DNA of 61,733 nt from Pseudomonadota bacterium (lineage in GTDB: Bacteria > Pseudomonadota > Gammaproteobacteria > Steroidobacterales > Steroidobacteraceae), in NCBI GenBank assembly GCA_021790795.1, contig JAJYFU010000003.1, positions 1-61,733 on the forward strand, read 5' to 3'. The notes beneath the pieces were generated by a model. That model had not been told where the DNA came from, searched no databases, and saw only the letters and a list, made by a program, of their open reading frames with translations. Positions 16,427 through 24,958 of this stretch are shown here, piece after piece. The position numbers were made by a program, and so were the translations under genes. Each line of letters starts with the position of its first letter. Within the stretch, counting starts at the first letter, position 1.

Positions 16427-17773
16427 ATGGCGAAGCCGATGATCCTGGTCGCGGACGATGACGCCGACGTGCGCCAAGCCCTCTCGCTGCTGCTTCGCGA
16501 TGCTGGCTGCGAGGTCGCAACGGCGGCGAGCCCGGCGGAAGCGCTCGCCTCGCTGCGCCAGAGGCGTCCCGAGCTGGTGCTGCTCGACCTGAACTACCGG
16601 CGCGACACCACGTCAGGCGACGAGGGTCTGGCGCTGCTTAAACAGATTCGCGCGCAGGACGGCGAGCTGCCCGTCGTGGTCCTCACGGGCTGGGGCACGG
16701 TCCAGCTTGCGGTCCAAGCCATGCAGTTGGGCGCACAGGACTTCCTGGAAAAACCCTGGGAGAACGCCCGGGTGCGATCCCTCGTGAACATTCACCTGGC
16801 GCTGGCGGATACCCGCAACCGGATGCGCAGATTCGAGGAAGCCGCACAGTCCGGCGAAACACAAGACGACGAGCCGGTCTTCCACGCCCGCGGCATGCGC
16901 GAAGCCCTGGACGTCGCCCGGCGCGTCGCGGCCTCCGACGTGCCGGTGCTGCTCACGGGCGAAAGCGGCACCGGCAAGACCCTAATGGCACGCTGGATTC
17001 ACCGGCACTCGCCGCGTCGGGAAGGCACATTCGTCAGCGTCAATCTCGGCGGACTGGCGGAGACGCTGTTCGAAAGCGAACTGTTCGGTCACGTCAAAGG
17101 CGCATTCACCGATGCCCGTAGCGACCGGATCGGACGAATCGAGCGCGCCCGCGGCGGTACGCTCTTTCTCGACGAGATCGCCAATATCACCCCGTCTCAG
17201 CAGGCGCGGCTGCTGCATGTCCTGGAGGAAGGGATGTTCGAGCGTGTCGGCGAGACCCAAACGCGATCGACCGATGCGCGCATCGTGGCCGCAACCAATG
17301 CCGACATCACGCAACTGATCCGCGAGGGACGTTTCCGCGAGGATTTGCTCTTTCGGCTGAATGCCGTCGAGATCGCTCTGCCGCCGCTGCGGGCGAGGCG
17401 GGACGATATCGCGCTGCTCGCGCGCCATTTCCTTGCGCGTTTCGCACCCCCTGATACCGCGCCGTTAGCCCTCAGCGCTGGCGCGGACCGCGCACTGGAA
17501 GGCTATGACTGGCCCGGCAACGTGCGCGAACTCGCGCATGTCATGCAGCGGGCGGCATTGCTGGCCACCGGAGAACGGATCGAGGCCGCAGATCTGCGCC
17601 TCCTGAGCGCAGAGAGCGCCGAGCGTCTCGATACCCTAACACTGGAGCAAGCGGAGCGCTACGTGATCCGGCGGGCACTCGAAAGTTGCCGCGGGGACGT
17701 CGAAGCGGCGGCCGCGAAACTCGGCGTAAGCCGCAGCGCGTTGTACCGGCGCCTCGAGAAGCTGCGCGAATGA
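16427..17773 (+). CDS. Sigma-54-dependent response regulator (NtrC family) with GAFTDA loop
   Basis: A 448-residue activator. Receiver domain residues 5-120 with acidic pocket DDD (10-12) and phospho-acceptor Asp about 54 in LVLLDLNYR. AAA+ domain with Walker A GESGTGKT near 178-185 and Walker B GGTLFLDEIAN near 245. A C-terminal Fis-type helix-turn-helix (LGVSRSALYRRLEKLRE) ends the protein. The sigma-54 contact loop reads GAFTDA rather than GAFTGA (about 225-230). It is followed by its kinase with an ATGA overlap. The -24/-12 promoter and paired palindromes at 9191-9325 argue that it works with sigma-54 and controls its own operon. Confidence 0.92.
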   Translation: MAKPMILVADDDADVRQALSLLLRDAGCEVATAASPAEALASLRQRRPELVLLDLNYRRDTTSGDEGLALLKQIRAQDGELPVVVLTGWGTVQLAVQAMQLGAQDFLEKPWENARVRSLVNIHLALADTRNRMRRFEEAAQSGETQDDEPVFHARGMREALDVARRVAASDVPVLLTGESGTGKTLMARWIHRHSPRREGTFVSVNLGGLAETLFESELFGHVKGAFTDARSDRIGRIERARGGTLFLDEIANITPSQQARLLHVLEEGMFERVGETQTRSTDARIVAATNADITQLIREGRFREDLLFRLNAVEIALPPLRARRDDIALLARHFLARFAPPDTAPLALSAGADRALEGYDWPGNVRELAHVMQRAALLATGERIEAADLRLLSAESAERLDTLTLEQAERYVIRRALESCRGDVEAAAAKLGVSRSALYRRLEKLRE

Positions 17774-19068
17774 GGCTCGGCGGCCCCGGACGCTGGAGCG
17801 GCGCGGGTCTGGCTGCGGTGGCGGTGCTGCCGATGCTGGCACAGGCGGCACTGCTCGCCGCCGGTGTCCAGATGCCAACGGCCGCGCGTTGGCTGGGGTT
17901 CACATTGGCGGCCCTCTGGCTGGGAGCGGGACTCGCGCTGGCCGCCCGAGCCCGCGCGCGCCGGCTGCGGCTGCTGGCGAGCTTGTTGCACGGCCTTCGC
18001 GAAGGGGACTACGGCTCGAGAGTACGCGCCGGCACCGGTCCGATCGGGGAGTTGGGACAGGCATTCAACGCCCTGGCGGCGCATCTGGGTGGCGAGCAAC
18101 GGCATGGACTGGAAACCGATGCGCTGCTGTCGCAATTGCTCGCGAGTCTGGAGCTGGCTGTGCTGATCGTGGACGAGTACGGTCGACTGGTCGAGGTCAA
18201 CCCCGCCGCCGAAGCGCTTTTGGGAGAGACGGCGTCGGCGCTCGTCGGGCGCTCTGCGACGCAAATCGGCTTATCCGACTGGCTGCGCCGCGGGACACCA
18301 TTCATCGATAGCCGTGATCTCCCGGCTGGTGAGGGCCCATGGGAAGTGCGCCGAGTCATGTTCCGTCGCCACGGACGCCCTCACCGCCTGCTGGTCGCCA
18401 CCGACGTGAGCCGTGCGCTGCGGGAAGAGGAGCGCAGCGCCTGGCGGCGCCTGATCCGGGTGCTGGGACACGAAATCAATAATTCGCTCGGCTCCATCCA
18501 GTCCACCGCCAGCCTGCTGGGCGAACGCGCCCCGCAGAGCGATCCGACACTCAAAGAAGGTCTGGAATTGATTGAGCGGCGCAGCCGAACGCTCGGCGGC
18601 TTCATCCGCCGCTACGCGGAGCTCGCCCGCCTCCCGCCGCCCACTCCCGAAGTCGTCGAGCTGGCCGGACTGATCCGGCACATCGCCTATTTGGAAGAAC
18701 GAGTCGCCGTCGCCGTCGAATCCGACACAGCCGCGACCGTGTATGTGGACAGGACGCAATTCGAGCAAGCGCTGATCAACTTGGTGCGTAACGCCGCGGA
18801 TGCGGCCCTCGAGACCGGCGGCGGCGTGCGCATCCGCTGGCATGAGGACGGCCGATACCTGCTGATCGAGGTGGAAGACGATGGACCGGGCGTCGTGCAC
18901 ACCGAAAACCTGTTCGTTCCCTTTTTCACGACCAAGGCCGGCGGCAGCGGAATCGGTCTGGTGCTGGCGCGGCAGATCATCGAGGCACACGGCGGCAGCT
19001 TGCGTCTCACAAACCGTCAGACCTCACCCGGCGCACGTGCCGTCATACGATTGGTGATGCGGGAATAA
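17770..19068 (+). CDS. Membrane sensor histidine kinase (NtrY-like)
   Basis: A 432-residue kinase. Two N-terminal membrane helices (about residues 12-30 and 38-58) are separated by only a few residues, so there is almost no periplasmic sensor. A HAMP-like segment (70-115), a PAS-like domain (LLASLELAVLIVDEYGRLVEVNPAAEALLG) and HisKA with LGHEINNSLGS follow, His about 234. HATPase boxes: N-box VRNAADAA, G1 VEDDGPGV, G2 GGSGIGLVLARQI. Start ATG at 17770 overlaps the regulator stop by 4 nt. The signal is probably read in the membrane or cytoplasm, perhaps from the transporter itself. Confidence 0.9.
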   Translation: MRLGGPGRWSGAGLAAVAVLPMLAQAALLAAGVQMPTAARWLGFTLAALWLGAGLALAARARARRLRLLASLLHGLREGDYGSRVRAGTGPIGELGQAFNALAAHLGGEQRHGLETDALLSQLLASLELAVLIVDEYGRLVEVNPAAEALLGETASALVGRSATQIGLSDWLRRGTPFIDSRDLPAGEGPWEVRRVMFRRHGRPHRLLVATDVSRALREEERSAWRRLIRVLGHEINNSLGSIQSTASLLGERAPQSDPTLKEGLELIERRSRTLGGFIRRYAELARLPPPTPEVVELAGLIRHIAYLEERVAVAVESDTAATVYVDRTQFEQALINLVRNAADAALETGGGVRIRWHEDGRYLLIEVEDDGPGVVHTENLFVPFFTTKAGGSGIGLVLARQIIEAHGGSLRLTNRQTSPGARAVIRLVMRE

Positions 19069-19160
19069 CCCTGGATAAACGCCGCGCGCGACAAAACGTT
19101 CGTCCGATCAAAAAATTCTTTCCGGTCTGTCGCTTTTGAGTACCCGCTGCATTGCCCTCC

Positions 19161-19832
19161 TTATGGAAGCAACCAAATGGCGCCGATGGACATCAGATCG
19201 GGATTCGCGCCGGCTGCGTTGAACCGCTCATACTCCCCCCGAAACGCCCAATTTCCGAGCGTCCGCTGCAGGCCGATACCTGTCGCGAATCCGGTGGTTG
19301 TACTGTTGCGCGCGATGCTGAGGTAACGGCAAGGGGCGAATGCGCAATTGTCGACCCCGAAGTACTCGTAGTCAGCGGAGCGGTTGGTCGTGATCCGGGA
19401 CAAGCCCGCTTTCAGATAGACGGTCACCACGGGCACCGGAAGATAGAGGACTGCGAAGGCTCCCTCGCCCTTCTGCGACGCCTGACCGTTCTTGACGAGC
19501 ACGCCCGCCTGCGGTGACGGCCATGACCGCTGCCCGAAGTCCATGTAGGTGACTTCGGCGCCCAGGAACGAGACCGGCCGCACGCCCAGCATGATCTGAT
19601 ATGCGGAATGAGCGAAATCCGATCCGCCCAGCTGTACGGTGCCACCGACGCCAGTCGGCGCACTGATCGGGGCGGCCCTGACGTGCGCCTGGCCGTAAGC
19701 TGCGCCTATGTAGAGGCCGAGTGGACCCGCGGCACGCGCGCTTGCAGGGACGCAGAATGAGGCGACGGAGGATACGCCTACAGCGAAGATGACATGACGG
19801 ATCCGTTCATAGGCCCGGGACCGGTTGATCAT
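19161..19832 (-). CDS. Outer-membrane beta-barrel protein (porin/OmpW-like size)
   Basis: A 223-residue exported protein with a signal peptide (HVIFAVGVSSVASFCVPASARA, cleavage near residue 35) and an alternating beta-strand body: LGLYIGAAYGQAHV, YQIMLGVRPVSFLGAEVTYMDFG, VTVYLKAGLSRI, FATGIGLQRTLGNWAFRGEYERF, ending SIGAIWLLP. This is the pattern of an eight-stranded barrel of the OmpA/porin superfamily, without the usual terminal Phe. Two Cys residues (DNCAFAPCRY) might form a loop disulphide. GGGAGAG precedes the ATG at 19832. It converges with the sensor kinase gene, 92 nt apart. Confidence 0.75.
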   Translation of the reverse strand: MINRSRAYERIRHVIFAVGVSSVASFCVPASARAAGPLGLYIGAAYGQAHVRAAPISAPTGVGGTVQLGGSDFAHSAYQIMLGVRPVSFLGAEVTYMDFGQRSWPSPQAGVLVKNGQASQKGEGAFAVLYLPVPVVTVYLKAGLSRITTNRSADYEYFGVDNCAFAPCRYLSIARNSTTTGFATGIGLQRTLGNWAFRGEYERFNAAGANPDLMSIGAIWLLP

Positions 19833-20048
19833 TTTTCTCTCCCGCGATTGACCCTGACTTCTTTGATGGTCAGCGCATACCGTAAGCAGCGCAGCCCTGT
19901 CACGTATTAGGTAACGAGCCGGACCGAGCGGTCAAGACCTCGGCACCTCGAGGCTCTCCTCGCCCGTCTTCCGAGCAGCCTCAAGCGCAATCCCGCCAGC
20001 GAAAGATACGACTCTCCCGCGGACGGCGAGGCCGAACACCCCGGCAGC

Positions 20049-21122
20049 TCAGCTCAAAGTCGGGTAGTCCGTGTACCCGGCGGCTCCGGCCGAATAGAAT
20101 GTCGTCATATCGGGCGCATTTAACGTCGCGTCTCGGCGCATGCGCTCGACCAGATCGGGATTTGCCAGCATCGCGCGCCCGAAGGCGATCAGATCGGCGT
20201 CACCCGCTTGCAGGGCAGCCTCGGCCGTGCGGGCATCGAAGCCCCCGGCGAGGATGAATGGACCGTCAAACGCCGCGCGCAGCGCACGCTTGAACTCCGC
20301 CGGCACGGCAGGCGCACCCATCGCCGAGTGGTCGAGCACATGCACGTAGAGCAGGCTCATCTTCGAAAGCTCACGCACGAGTCCGAGATACTGCGCTTCG
20401 ACGCCGTCGAAGCCGCCCGTGCCGTTGAACACCCCATAGGGCGACAGCCGCACACCGACACGATCCGGGCCGATCAGGTCAGACGCGGCACGGATCACTT
20501 CCAAGGCAAAGCGATTGCGCGCCGTCGCGCTGCCACCCCAGTCATCGCCGCGGGTGTTGACATTCGCATTGAGAAATTGCTCGATTAGATAACCGTTCGC
20601 CGCATGCATCTCGACACCGTCGAATCCCGCCTCGACGGCCAACCGAGCAGATTCAGCGTATTCGCCGATCGCGCGTGCAATGTCCGATGCGTCCATCGCC
20701 CTGGGCGTGGAGTACGGCCGCACCCCGCAGCTATCCGTATGCACCTCTCCGGGCAGAGCGGCGCCGGTCGCTCCAAGGACTTCCGCGCCGTCGGGCAGGT
20801 TGGCCTGCTGCGTGACTCGACCCGTGTGCATCAGTTGCAGCACGATGCACCCGCCACGCGCGTGCACCGCCTCGGTAACCCGCCGCCAGCCGGCGGCCTG
20901 AGCCGCATTGAACATGCCTGGAATACGCGCATACCCGAGCCCATTCGGCGACGGAGAGGTTCCCTCGGTGATGATCAGTCCGGCTCCGGCGCGCTGCGCA
21001 TAGTACTGCGCCATCAACGCGTTCGGGGCATTCCCGTCGACCGCGCGATTACGGGTCATCGGCGCCATGACGACACGATTACGCAAGCGCAGCGCTCTAA
21101 GGGAAACAGGCTCAAACAGCAT
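20049..21122 (-). CDS. Old yellow enzyme family ene-reductase
   Basis: A 357-residue FMN-dependent alkene reductase of the NemA/OYE class. The TIM barrel starts LFEPVSLRALRLRNRVVMAPMTRNRA; the Gln-Leu-x-His motif LQLMHTGR supplies FMN/substrate contacts; FDGVEMHAANGYLIEQFLN, NRFALEVI and GVRLSPYG follow, with the phosphate-binding FILAGGFDA and FGRAMLANPDL near the end. The catalytic pair is HAAN (His-x-x-Asn), as in enzymes reducing maleimides, enones or nitro-compounds with NAD(P)H. AAAGGA precedes the ATG. A promoter with a palindrome in its spacer lies 92 nt upstream, but no regulator gene is adjacent. Confidence 0.93.
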   Translation of the reverse strand: MLFEPVSLRALRLRNRVVMAPMTRNRAVDGNAPNALMAQYYAQRAGAGLIITEGTSPSPNGLGYARIPGMFNAAQAAGWRRVTEAVHARGGCIVLQLMHTGRVTQQANLPDGAEVLGATGAALPGEVHTDSCGVRPYSTPRAMDASDIARAIGEYAESARLAVEAGFDGVEMHAANGYLIEQFLNANVNTRGDDWGGSATARNRFALEVIRAASDLIGPDRVGVRLSPYGVFNGTGGFDGVEAQYLGLVRELSKMSLLYVHVLDHSAMGAPAVPAEFKRALRAAFDGPFILAGGFDARTAEAALQAGDADLIAFGRAMLANPDLVERMRRDATLNAPDMTTFYSAGAAGYTDYPTLS

Positions 21123-21802
21123 CGCACATCCTTTCCAGCGGATTATCGGTCACGACACGGATCCGCGTCACGCACTCGGCGTGCCCGGTGTGTCTCACTG
21201 GCGCGGAGAACCGACTATAGTGGACCACTCGCTTCACTTCAACCGACACTTTTTGACGATGTCGCGTCCGCCCGATTTCGACCAACATGCCGTGGGCGAA
21301 GTCGCGCCGGATGACTTCCACGGTCGCGGTCGCCTGCTCGCCAATGATCGCAACGAGCTGCACGCCGGCAGTGACCCGGTGATCCCGGTCCTACGGACCG
21401 GCATGAACCGGCAGACTGAGCCGCTGCGGTCGGTATCACGAACACCTGTGCGCACTGCGTGCAGACCGCACGCGGCGGCGCAGAGGTAACGGCGGCCATC
21501 GGCGGACAGCGGACCCTGCCCCCCTTCGGCTCCCGTGCGCGGCTGCTGGAGCGTCCTCTACCGAGCCCTGGCCGAGACCGAGGTTGTGATTGCGGCCGCG
21601 GAAAACGTCAGGACGGACTCGACAGCGACGACCCCGAAACGGAGCAACCCCCGTACTGCCGCGCGAAGGCGTCCTCGCCGGCAGGTTTTATGCGTCCTCG
21701 GCGACTTGGGTGTACACAGAATTGCCCCCCGAAGCCGCTGGAGAGTCGACCCGGCCAAAGACGGCGGGCTCGCCGGGTCGTGGCTCAAACCCGCAGCATC
21801 AC
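21123..21802. other. 680 nt without a confident gene
   Basis: Apart from the promoter at 21214-21242, both strands carry open frames with no recognisable domain. A regulator for the ene-reductase would be expected here, but none can be read. Confidence 0.4.
21214..21242 (-). promoter_or_regulatory. Sigma-70-type promoter with operator palindrome
   Basis: On the minus strand, TTGAAG (-35) and TATAGT (-10) are 17 bp apart. A perfect palindrome AGTGG-N-CCACT (21219-21229) covers the spacer and -10 edge, a repressor-like position. It points to the ene-reductase gene, with a leader of about 85 nt. Confidence 0.55.
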
Positions 21803-22213
21803 TCAGCCGGCGGCCAGGCGAAAAATAAACGTGATCCACACCATCGCGCAGATCAGCAGCGCCAACATCACGGCCGCACTCCCATAGTCCTTGGCGCGCT
21901 TGGACAGACCGTGGTGTTCGAAGGATATCCGATCGATCGCCGCCTCGATGCTGGAATTCAGGAGCTCGACGATCAGGACGAGAACCACGGACCCGATCAA
22001 CATCAGACGTTCGGCGGCGCTGAACGGCAGCAGCAGCGCCAGCGGTATCAGGCACGCCGTCAGCGTCAGCTCCTGGCGGAATGCGCTCTCTTCGCGTATC
22101 GCGAACAACAGTCCGCTCCAGGAATTCCTGCAGGCCTGCCAGGCTCGGGTGAGTCCGCGGTTACCTTTGTGCGGGTTGCGTTCGCTCGAGTATTCGGCGT
22201 CCGGCTCGCTCAT
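21803..22213 (-). CDS. dgkA: Diacylglycerol kinase
   Basis: A 136-residue integral membrane kinase that phosphorylates diacylglycerol to phosphatidic acid. It has the prokaryotic DgkA plan: an amphipathic N-terminus with NSWSGLLFAIREESAFRQEL, three membrane helices (about 50-68, 68-90, 113-132) and the signature VELLNSSIEAAIDRIS followed by KRAKDYGSAAVM. Start: the ATG at 22213 overlaps the stop of the glycosyltransferase (TGATG), so they are translationally coupled. This places diacylglycerol recycling in the same unit as a diacylglycerol-generating phosphoesterase and a lipid glycosyltransferase. Confidence 0.95.
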   Translation of the reverse strand: MSEPDAEYSSERNPHKGNRGLTRAWQACRNSWSGLLFAIREESAFRQELTLTACLIPLALLLPFSAAERLMLIGSVVLVLIVELLNSSIEAAIDRISFEHHGLSKRAKDYGSAAVMLALLICAMVWITFIFRLAAG

Positions 22214-23259
22214 CAAGCCCGGCTCGCATTGGCCAGTGCAGACGGCTGACCGGTACCGCGAGGACGCGGGTGAAGATGGGCCAGGAACTGCTCGGTGGCA
22301 GCCCGCCACGAGAACTTCCGAGCATGGTCCACGGCGTCCTCCCGACGCAGTTTGACAGCTTCGAGGCAGGCTGTGCGCAGATCGTCGTGCATGACGCCAG
22401 CGGCCTTCGCGTTCCCGATCACATCCAACGGACCGGTCACCGGATAGGCCGCCACGGGAAGGCCGCAGGCCATGGCCTCGAGCAGCACGAGCCCGAACGT
22501 ATCGGTCTTGCTGGGGAACACGAAGACGTCGGCGGACGCGTACACCTTCGCCAGCTCGTGCTGATCGAGCACTCCGAGGTAGTTCACGTGCGGATACCGC
22601 GCGCGGATGCCCTCGAGCGCCGGCCCCTCGCCCACGACCCACTTCGAGCCGGGCAGTTCCAGGTCCAGGAAGGCTTCGATGTTCTTCTCGACGGCCACCC
22701 GGCCGACATACAGGAAAATCGGCGGCTGGCTCGCGAGTCGCCCGCCGTCTTGGGGTTTGAAGACCTCCAGATCGACGCCTCGCGACCAAAGCACGACATT
22801 CGTGAAACCATGAGATTCCAGGTCCTGCTTGACCACCTGCGTCGGCGCCATCACGCAGGCGGCCGGTCCGTGAAACCACCGCAGGAACGCATACGTCCGA
22901 GTCAGCGGCACCCCGACGCGCGCCCGAACGTATTCCGGAAACCGCGTGTGATAGGCGGTGGTAAACGGCAGACCCCGTGTCAAGGCGAAACGCCGCGCCG
23001 CCATGCCGAGCGGACCCTCAGTCGCAATATGCACAGCATCCGGGTCAAAATCGGTAAGTCGCCGCGCGACCCTGCGACCGGGAAGCAGCGACAGGCGAAT
23101 ATCGGGATAGGTCGGACACGGCAGCGTCGCGAATTCCCGCGGCGTGAGAAATTCGACCGCATGCCCCATGTCCTGGAGCTCGCGCGCCGTGGCCCGAAGT
23201 GTCCGCACCACACCATTGACCTGCGGCATCCAGGCATCGGTGACGATCATGATCTTCAT
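22213..23259 (-). CDS. agt: GT4 glycosyltransferase, Agt-type (diacylglycerol glycosyltransferase candidate)
   Basis: A 348-residue GT-B glycosyltransferase. The N-terminus MIVTDAWMPQVNGVVRTL, then CPTYPDIRLSL, VHIATEGPLGMAARRF, PFTTAYHTRFPEYVRARVGVP and WSRGVDLEVF, resembles the alphaproteobacterial Agt lipid glycosyltransferases as well as enzymes annotated as GDP-mannose-dependent mannosyltransferases. The donor-site segment SKTDTFGLVLLEAMACGLPV with its EX7E pattern is intact. GAGGAAAG precedes the ATG. Because it lies between a PlcP-type phosphoesterase and dgkA, I infer that it glycosylates diacylglycerol at the inner membrane. The sugar donor is not predictable. Confidence 0.8.
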   Translation of the reverse strand: MKIMIVTDAWMPQVNGVVRTLRATARELQDMGHAVEFLTPREFATLPCPTYPDIRLSLLPGRRVARRLTDFDPDAVHIATEGPLGMAARRFALTRGLPFTTAYHTRFPEYVRARVGVPLTRTYAFLRWFHGPAACVMAPTQVVKQDLESHGFTNVVLWSRGVDLEVFKPQDGGRLASQPPIFLYVGRVAVEKNIEAFLDLELPGSKWVVGEGPALEGIRARYPHVNYLGVLDQHELAKVYASADVFVFPSKTDTFGLVLLEAMACGLPVAAYPVTGPLDVIGNAKAAGVMHDDLRTACLEAVKLRREDAVDHARKFSWRAATEQFLAHLHPRPRGTGQPSALANASRA

Positions 23260-23365
23260 GGCTTTCCTCGATGGTCACTGTCGGTCGGGCCGGTGGAGCC
23301 GAGCCCGTAGATTTCATCCCACGGTACGTCCGCCCGCGATGATCGCGTTTCAGCCTGCGCCGGGA

Positions 23366-24226
23366 TCAGGCCGGCAACGAGTCCGCCGCGGGCAACTCCT
23401 CCAGGATGCCGCCCAGGTTCATCGGGCTCGAGAGACGGTTGCGCCAATGGATCAGGTGGAGCTTGCCGTCGAAATCCTCGGCGAGCGCGGTCAAACTCTC
23501 GACCCAGTCGCCGTCGTTGCAGTACAGAACGCCGTTGATCTCGCGCATTTCCGCCTTGTGAATATGCCCGCACACGACACCGTCGCAGCCGCGGCGGCGA
23601 GCCTCCTCGGTCATCATGTGCTCGAAGTCGGAGATGAAATTGACCGCGTTCTTCACCTTGTGCTTCAAGTATTGCGACATGGACCAGTACGGCAGCCCGC
23701 GTCGCTGACGGACCGCGTTAAACCAGCGGTTGAGCTTCAGGAGGATCGTGTACATCCAGTCGCCGAGGTGCGCCAACCAACGCGCGTGCTGCAGGACGCT
23801 GTCGAACAGATCGCCGTGCACCACCCACAACCGCTTGCCGTCCGCGGTCGTGTGAATCACCTCGTCGCTGATGGCTATCTCTCCCAGGTGCAACCCGGCG
23901 AACTGACGCACCAGCTCGTCATGATTGCCCGGAACGTAGACGACTTTGGTGCCCTTGCGCGCACTGCGCAGAATCTTCTGCACCACGTCGTTATGCGCCT
24001 GCGGCCAGTACCAGCTCTTCTTCAGCTGCCAGCCGTCCAGGATGTCGCCCACCAGATAGAGCGTGCGGGCCTCATGCGTGCGCAGGAAATCCAGGAGATA
24101 GTAGGCTTGGCACCCCGCCGTGCCCAAGTGGATATCGGAGATCCAGATCGTTCGAAAGTGATAGTGCTCGTCTGCTGCGGACACCGCGCTGCCGCTCACT
24201 CGTTGCGACAGTGACGAGTAGATCAC
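23366..24226 (-). CDS. plcP: PlcP-type metallophosphoesterase (often annotated UDP-2,3-diacylglucosamine diphosphatase)
   Basis: A calcineurin-like metallophosphoesterase of 286 residues or fewer. Metal motifs: ISDIHLG, LVGDILDGW, VPGNHDE, VVHGDLFD and CGHIHKAE. The phrases LKKSWYWPQAHNDVVQKILR and LYCNDGDWVES are those of the PlcP family, shown in Sinorhizobium and marine bacteria to cleave phospholipids to diacylglycerol in phosphate starvation. Pipelines commonly name it LpxH-like. Its pairing with an Agt-type transferase supports the PlcP reading. The start is uncertain: GTG at 24226 is the longest, but a Pho-box-like site at 24233-24250 would put the transcript start near 24202, favouring GTG 24199 or 24184. 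Confidence 0.8.
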   Translation of the reverse strand: MIYSSLSQRVSGSAVSAADEHYHFRTIWISDIHLGTAGCQAYYLLDFLRTHEARTLYLVGDILDGWQLKKSWYWPQAHNDVVQKILRSARKGTKVVYVPGNHDELVRQFAGLHLGEIAISDEVIHTTADGKRLWVVHGDLFDSVLQHARWLAHLGDWMYTILLKLNRWFNAVRQRRGLPYWSMSQYLKHKVKNAVNFISDFEHMMTEEARRRGCDGVVCGHIHKAEMREINGVLYCNDGDWVESLTALAEDFDGKLHLIHWRNRLSSPMNLGGILEELPAADSLPA

Positions 24227-24958
24227 CGTTATGTTGCCGATTTATGACACAACCGGATATTCCCTCGGTTGAAATTGAGGTCCGGCGTGTTGCCGCGCCG
24301 CGTCGCCGGCATTCCCTCCGGATCGCACCCCGGCGCCCAGACCGCGCCGGATGGACTGAGATCCGCCAGATGCCCCCGTCGCGATCGAGACGGTCCGCCG
24401 CAGGGGAGGTCCGGACGCCAACGGCGAGCCACCGCCGACGTCGCGTCGTCGGCACACGTGCGGCGCGATCGGACGGTCGATGCCCCGATGCCCGGAAAGT
24501 CGGCGCGCTGCTCGCCGGACCGGGGATCTCTCCGCCGTCACAGAATTCGGCGCCCCAGAAGTCCCGCGCGAGGAACGCGTTTTCGGCGTGCTCAGATGCA
24601 CGTCCATTCGACGCCCCACAGGGCCGCGACGACCCCATCCTTAAGGGGCGCCAGACGGTACACAGCAGGCCCACGCGAGCCGTGCCCCCACGGCCGGATA
24701 GGACACCCAGACGCCCGCCAGAGCCGCGCAGGACAGCCAGAGCCGGCCGGACGACACACCGACCGCCGATCCTCGCCGCCGCAACCCCCGCCGATGCGGT
24801 ACACTGACCGCACAAATCAAGTCTGAGCGGTGATGGGACCGCGTCGGGCAGGAGCCCGGTGGCGCCCGGGTACGGCACAGGACTCTTGTTTTGGACGATT
24901 CATCCGCTGCGCCCGGGAACGCGCGGCCCGGGGTCATGATCAATCCGCCTGCGCCTCC
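24227..24958. other. 732 nt divergent intergenic region
   Basis: Separates plcP (leftward) from the halogenase (rightward). It contains the Pho-box-like site close to plcP. A plus-strand frame to 24807 is open, but is Arg/Pro/Ser-rich shadow text. TACACT near 24797 could be a -10 for the halogenase, without a matching -35. Confidence 0.4.
24233..24250 (-). promoter_or_regulatory. Pho-box-like site upstream of plcP
   Basis: The minus strand reads GTGTCATAAATCGGCAAC, matching the 18-base PhoB box CTGTCATAWAWCTGTCAY at 14 positions; the first half is nearly perfect and the second half poor. A TCTACT element follows ten bases later, where a PhoB-dependent -10 would be expected. Confidence 0.4.

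Noticed and set aside
22270-23310. 346-codon plus-strand ORF
   Set aside because: It is antisense to the agt glycosyltransferase gene, whose motifs run through the whole length.
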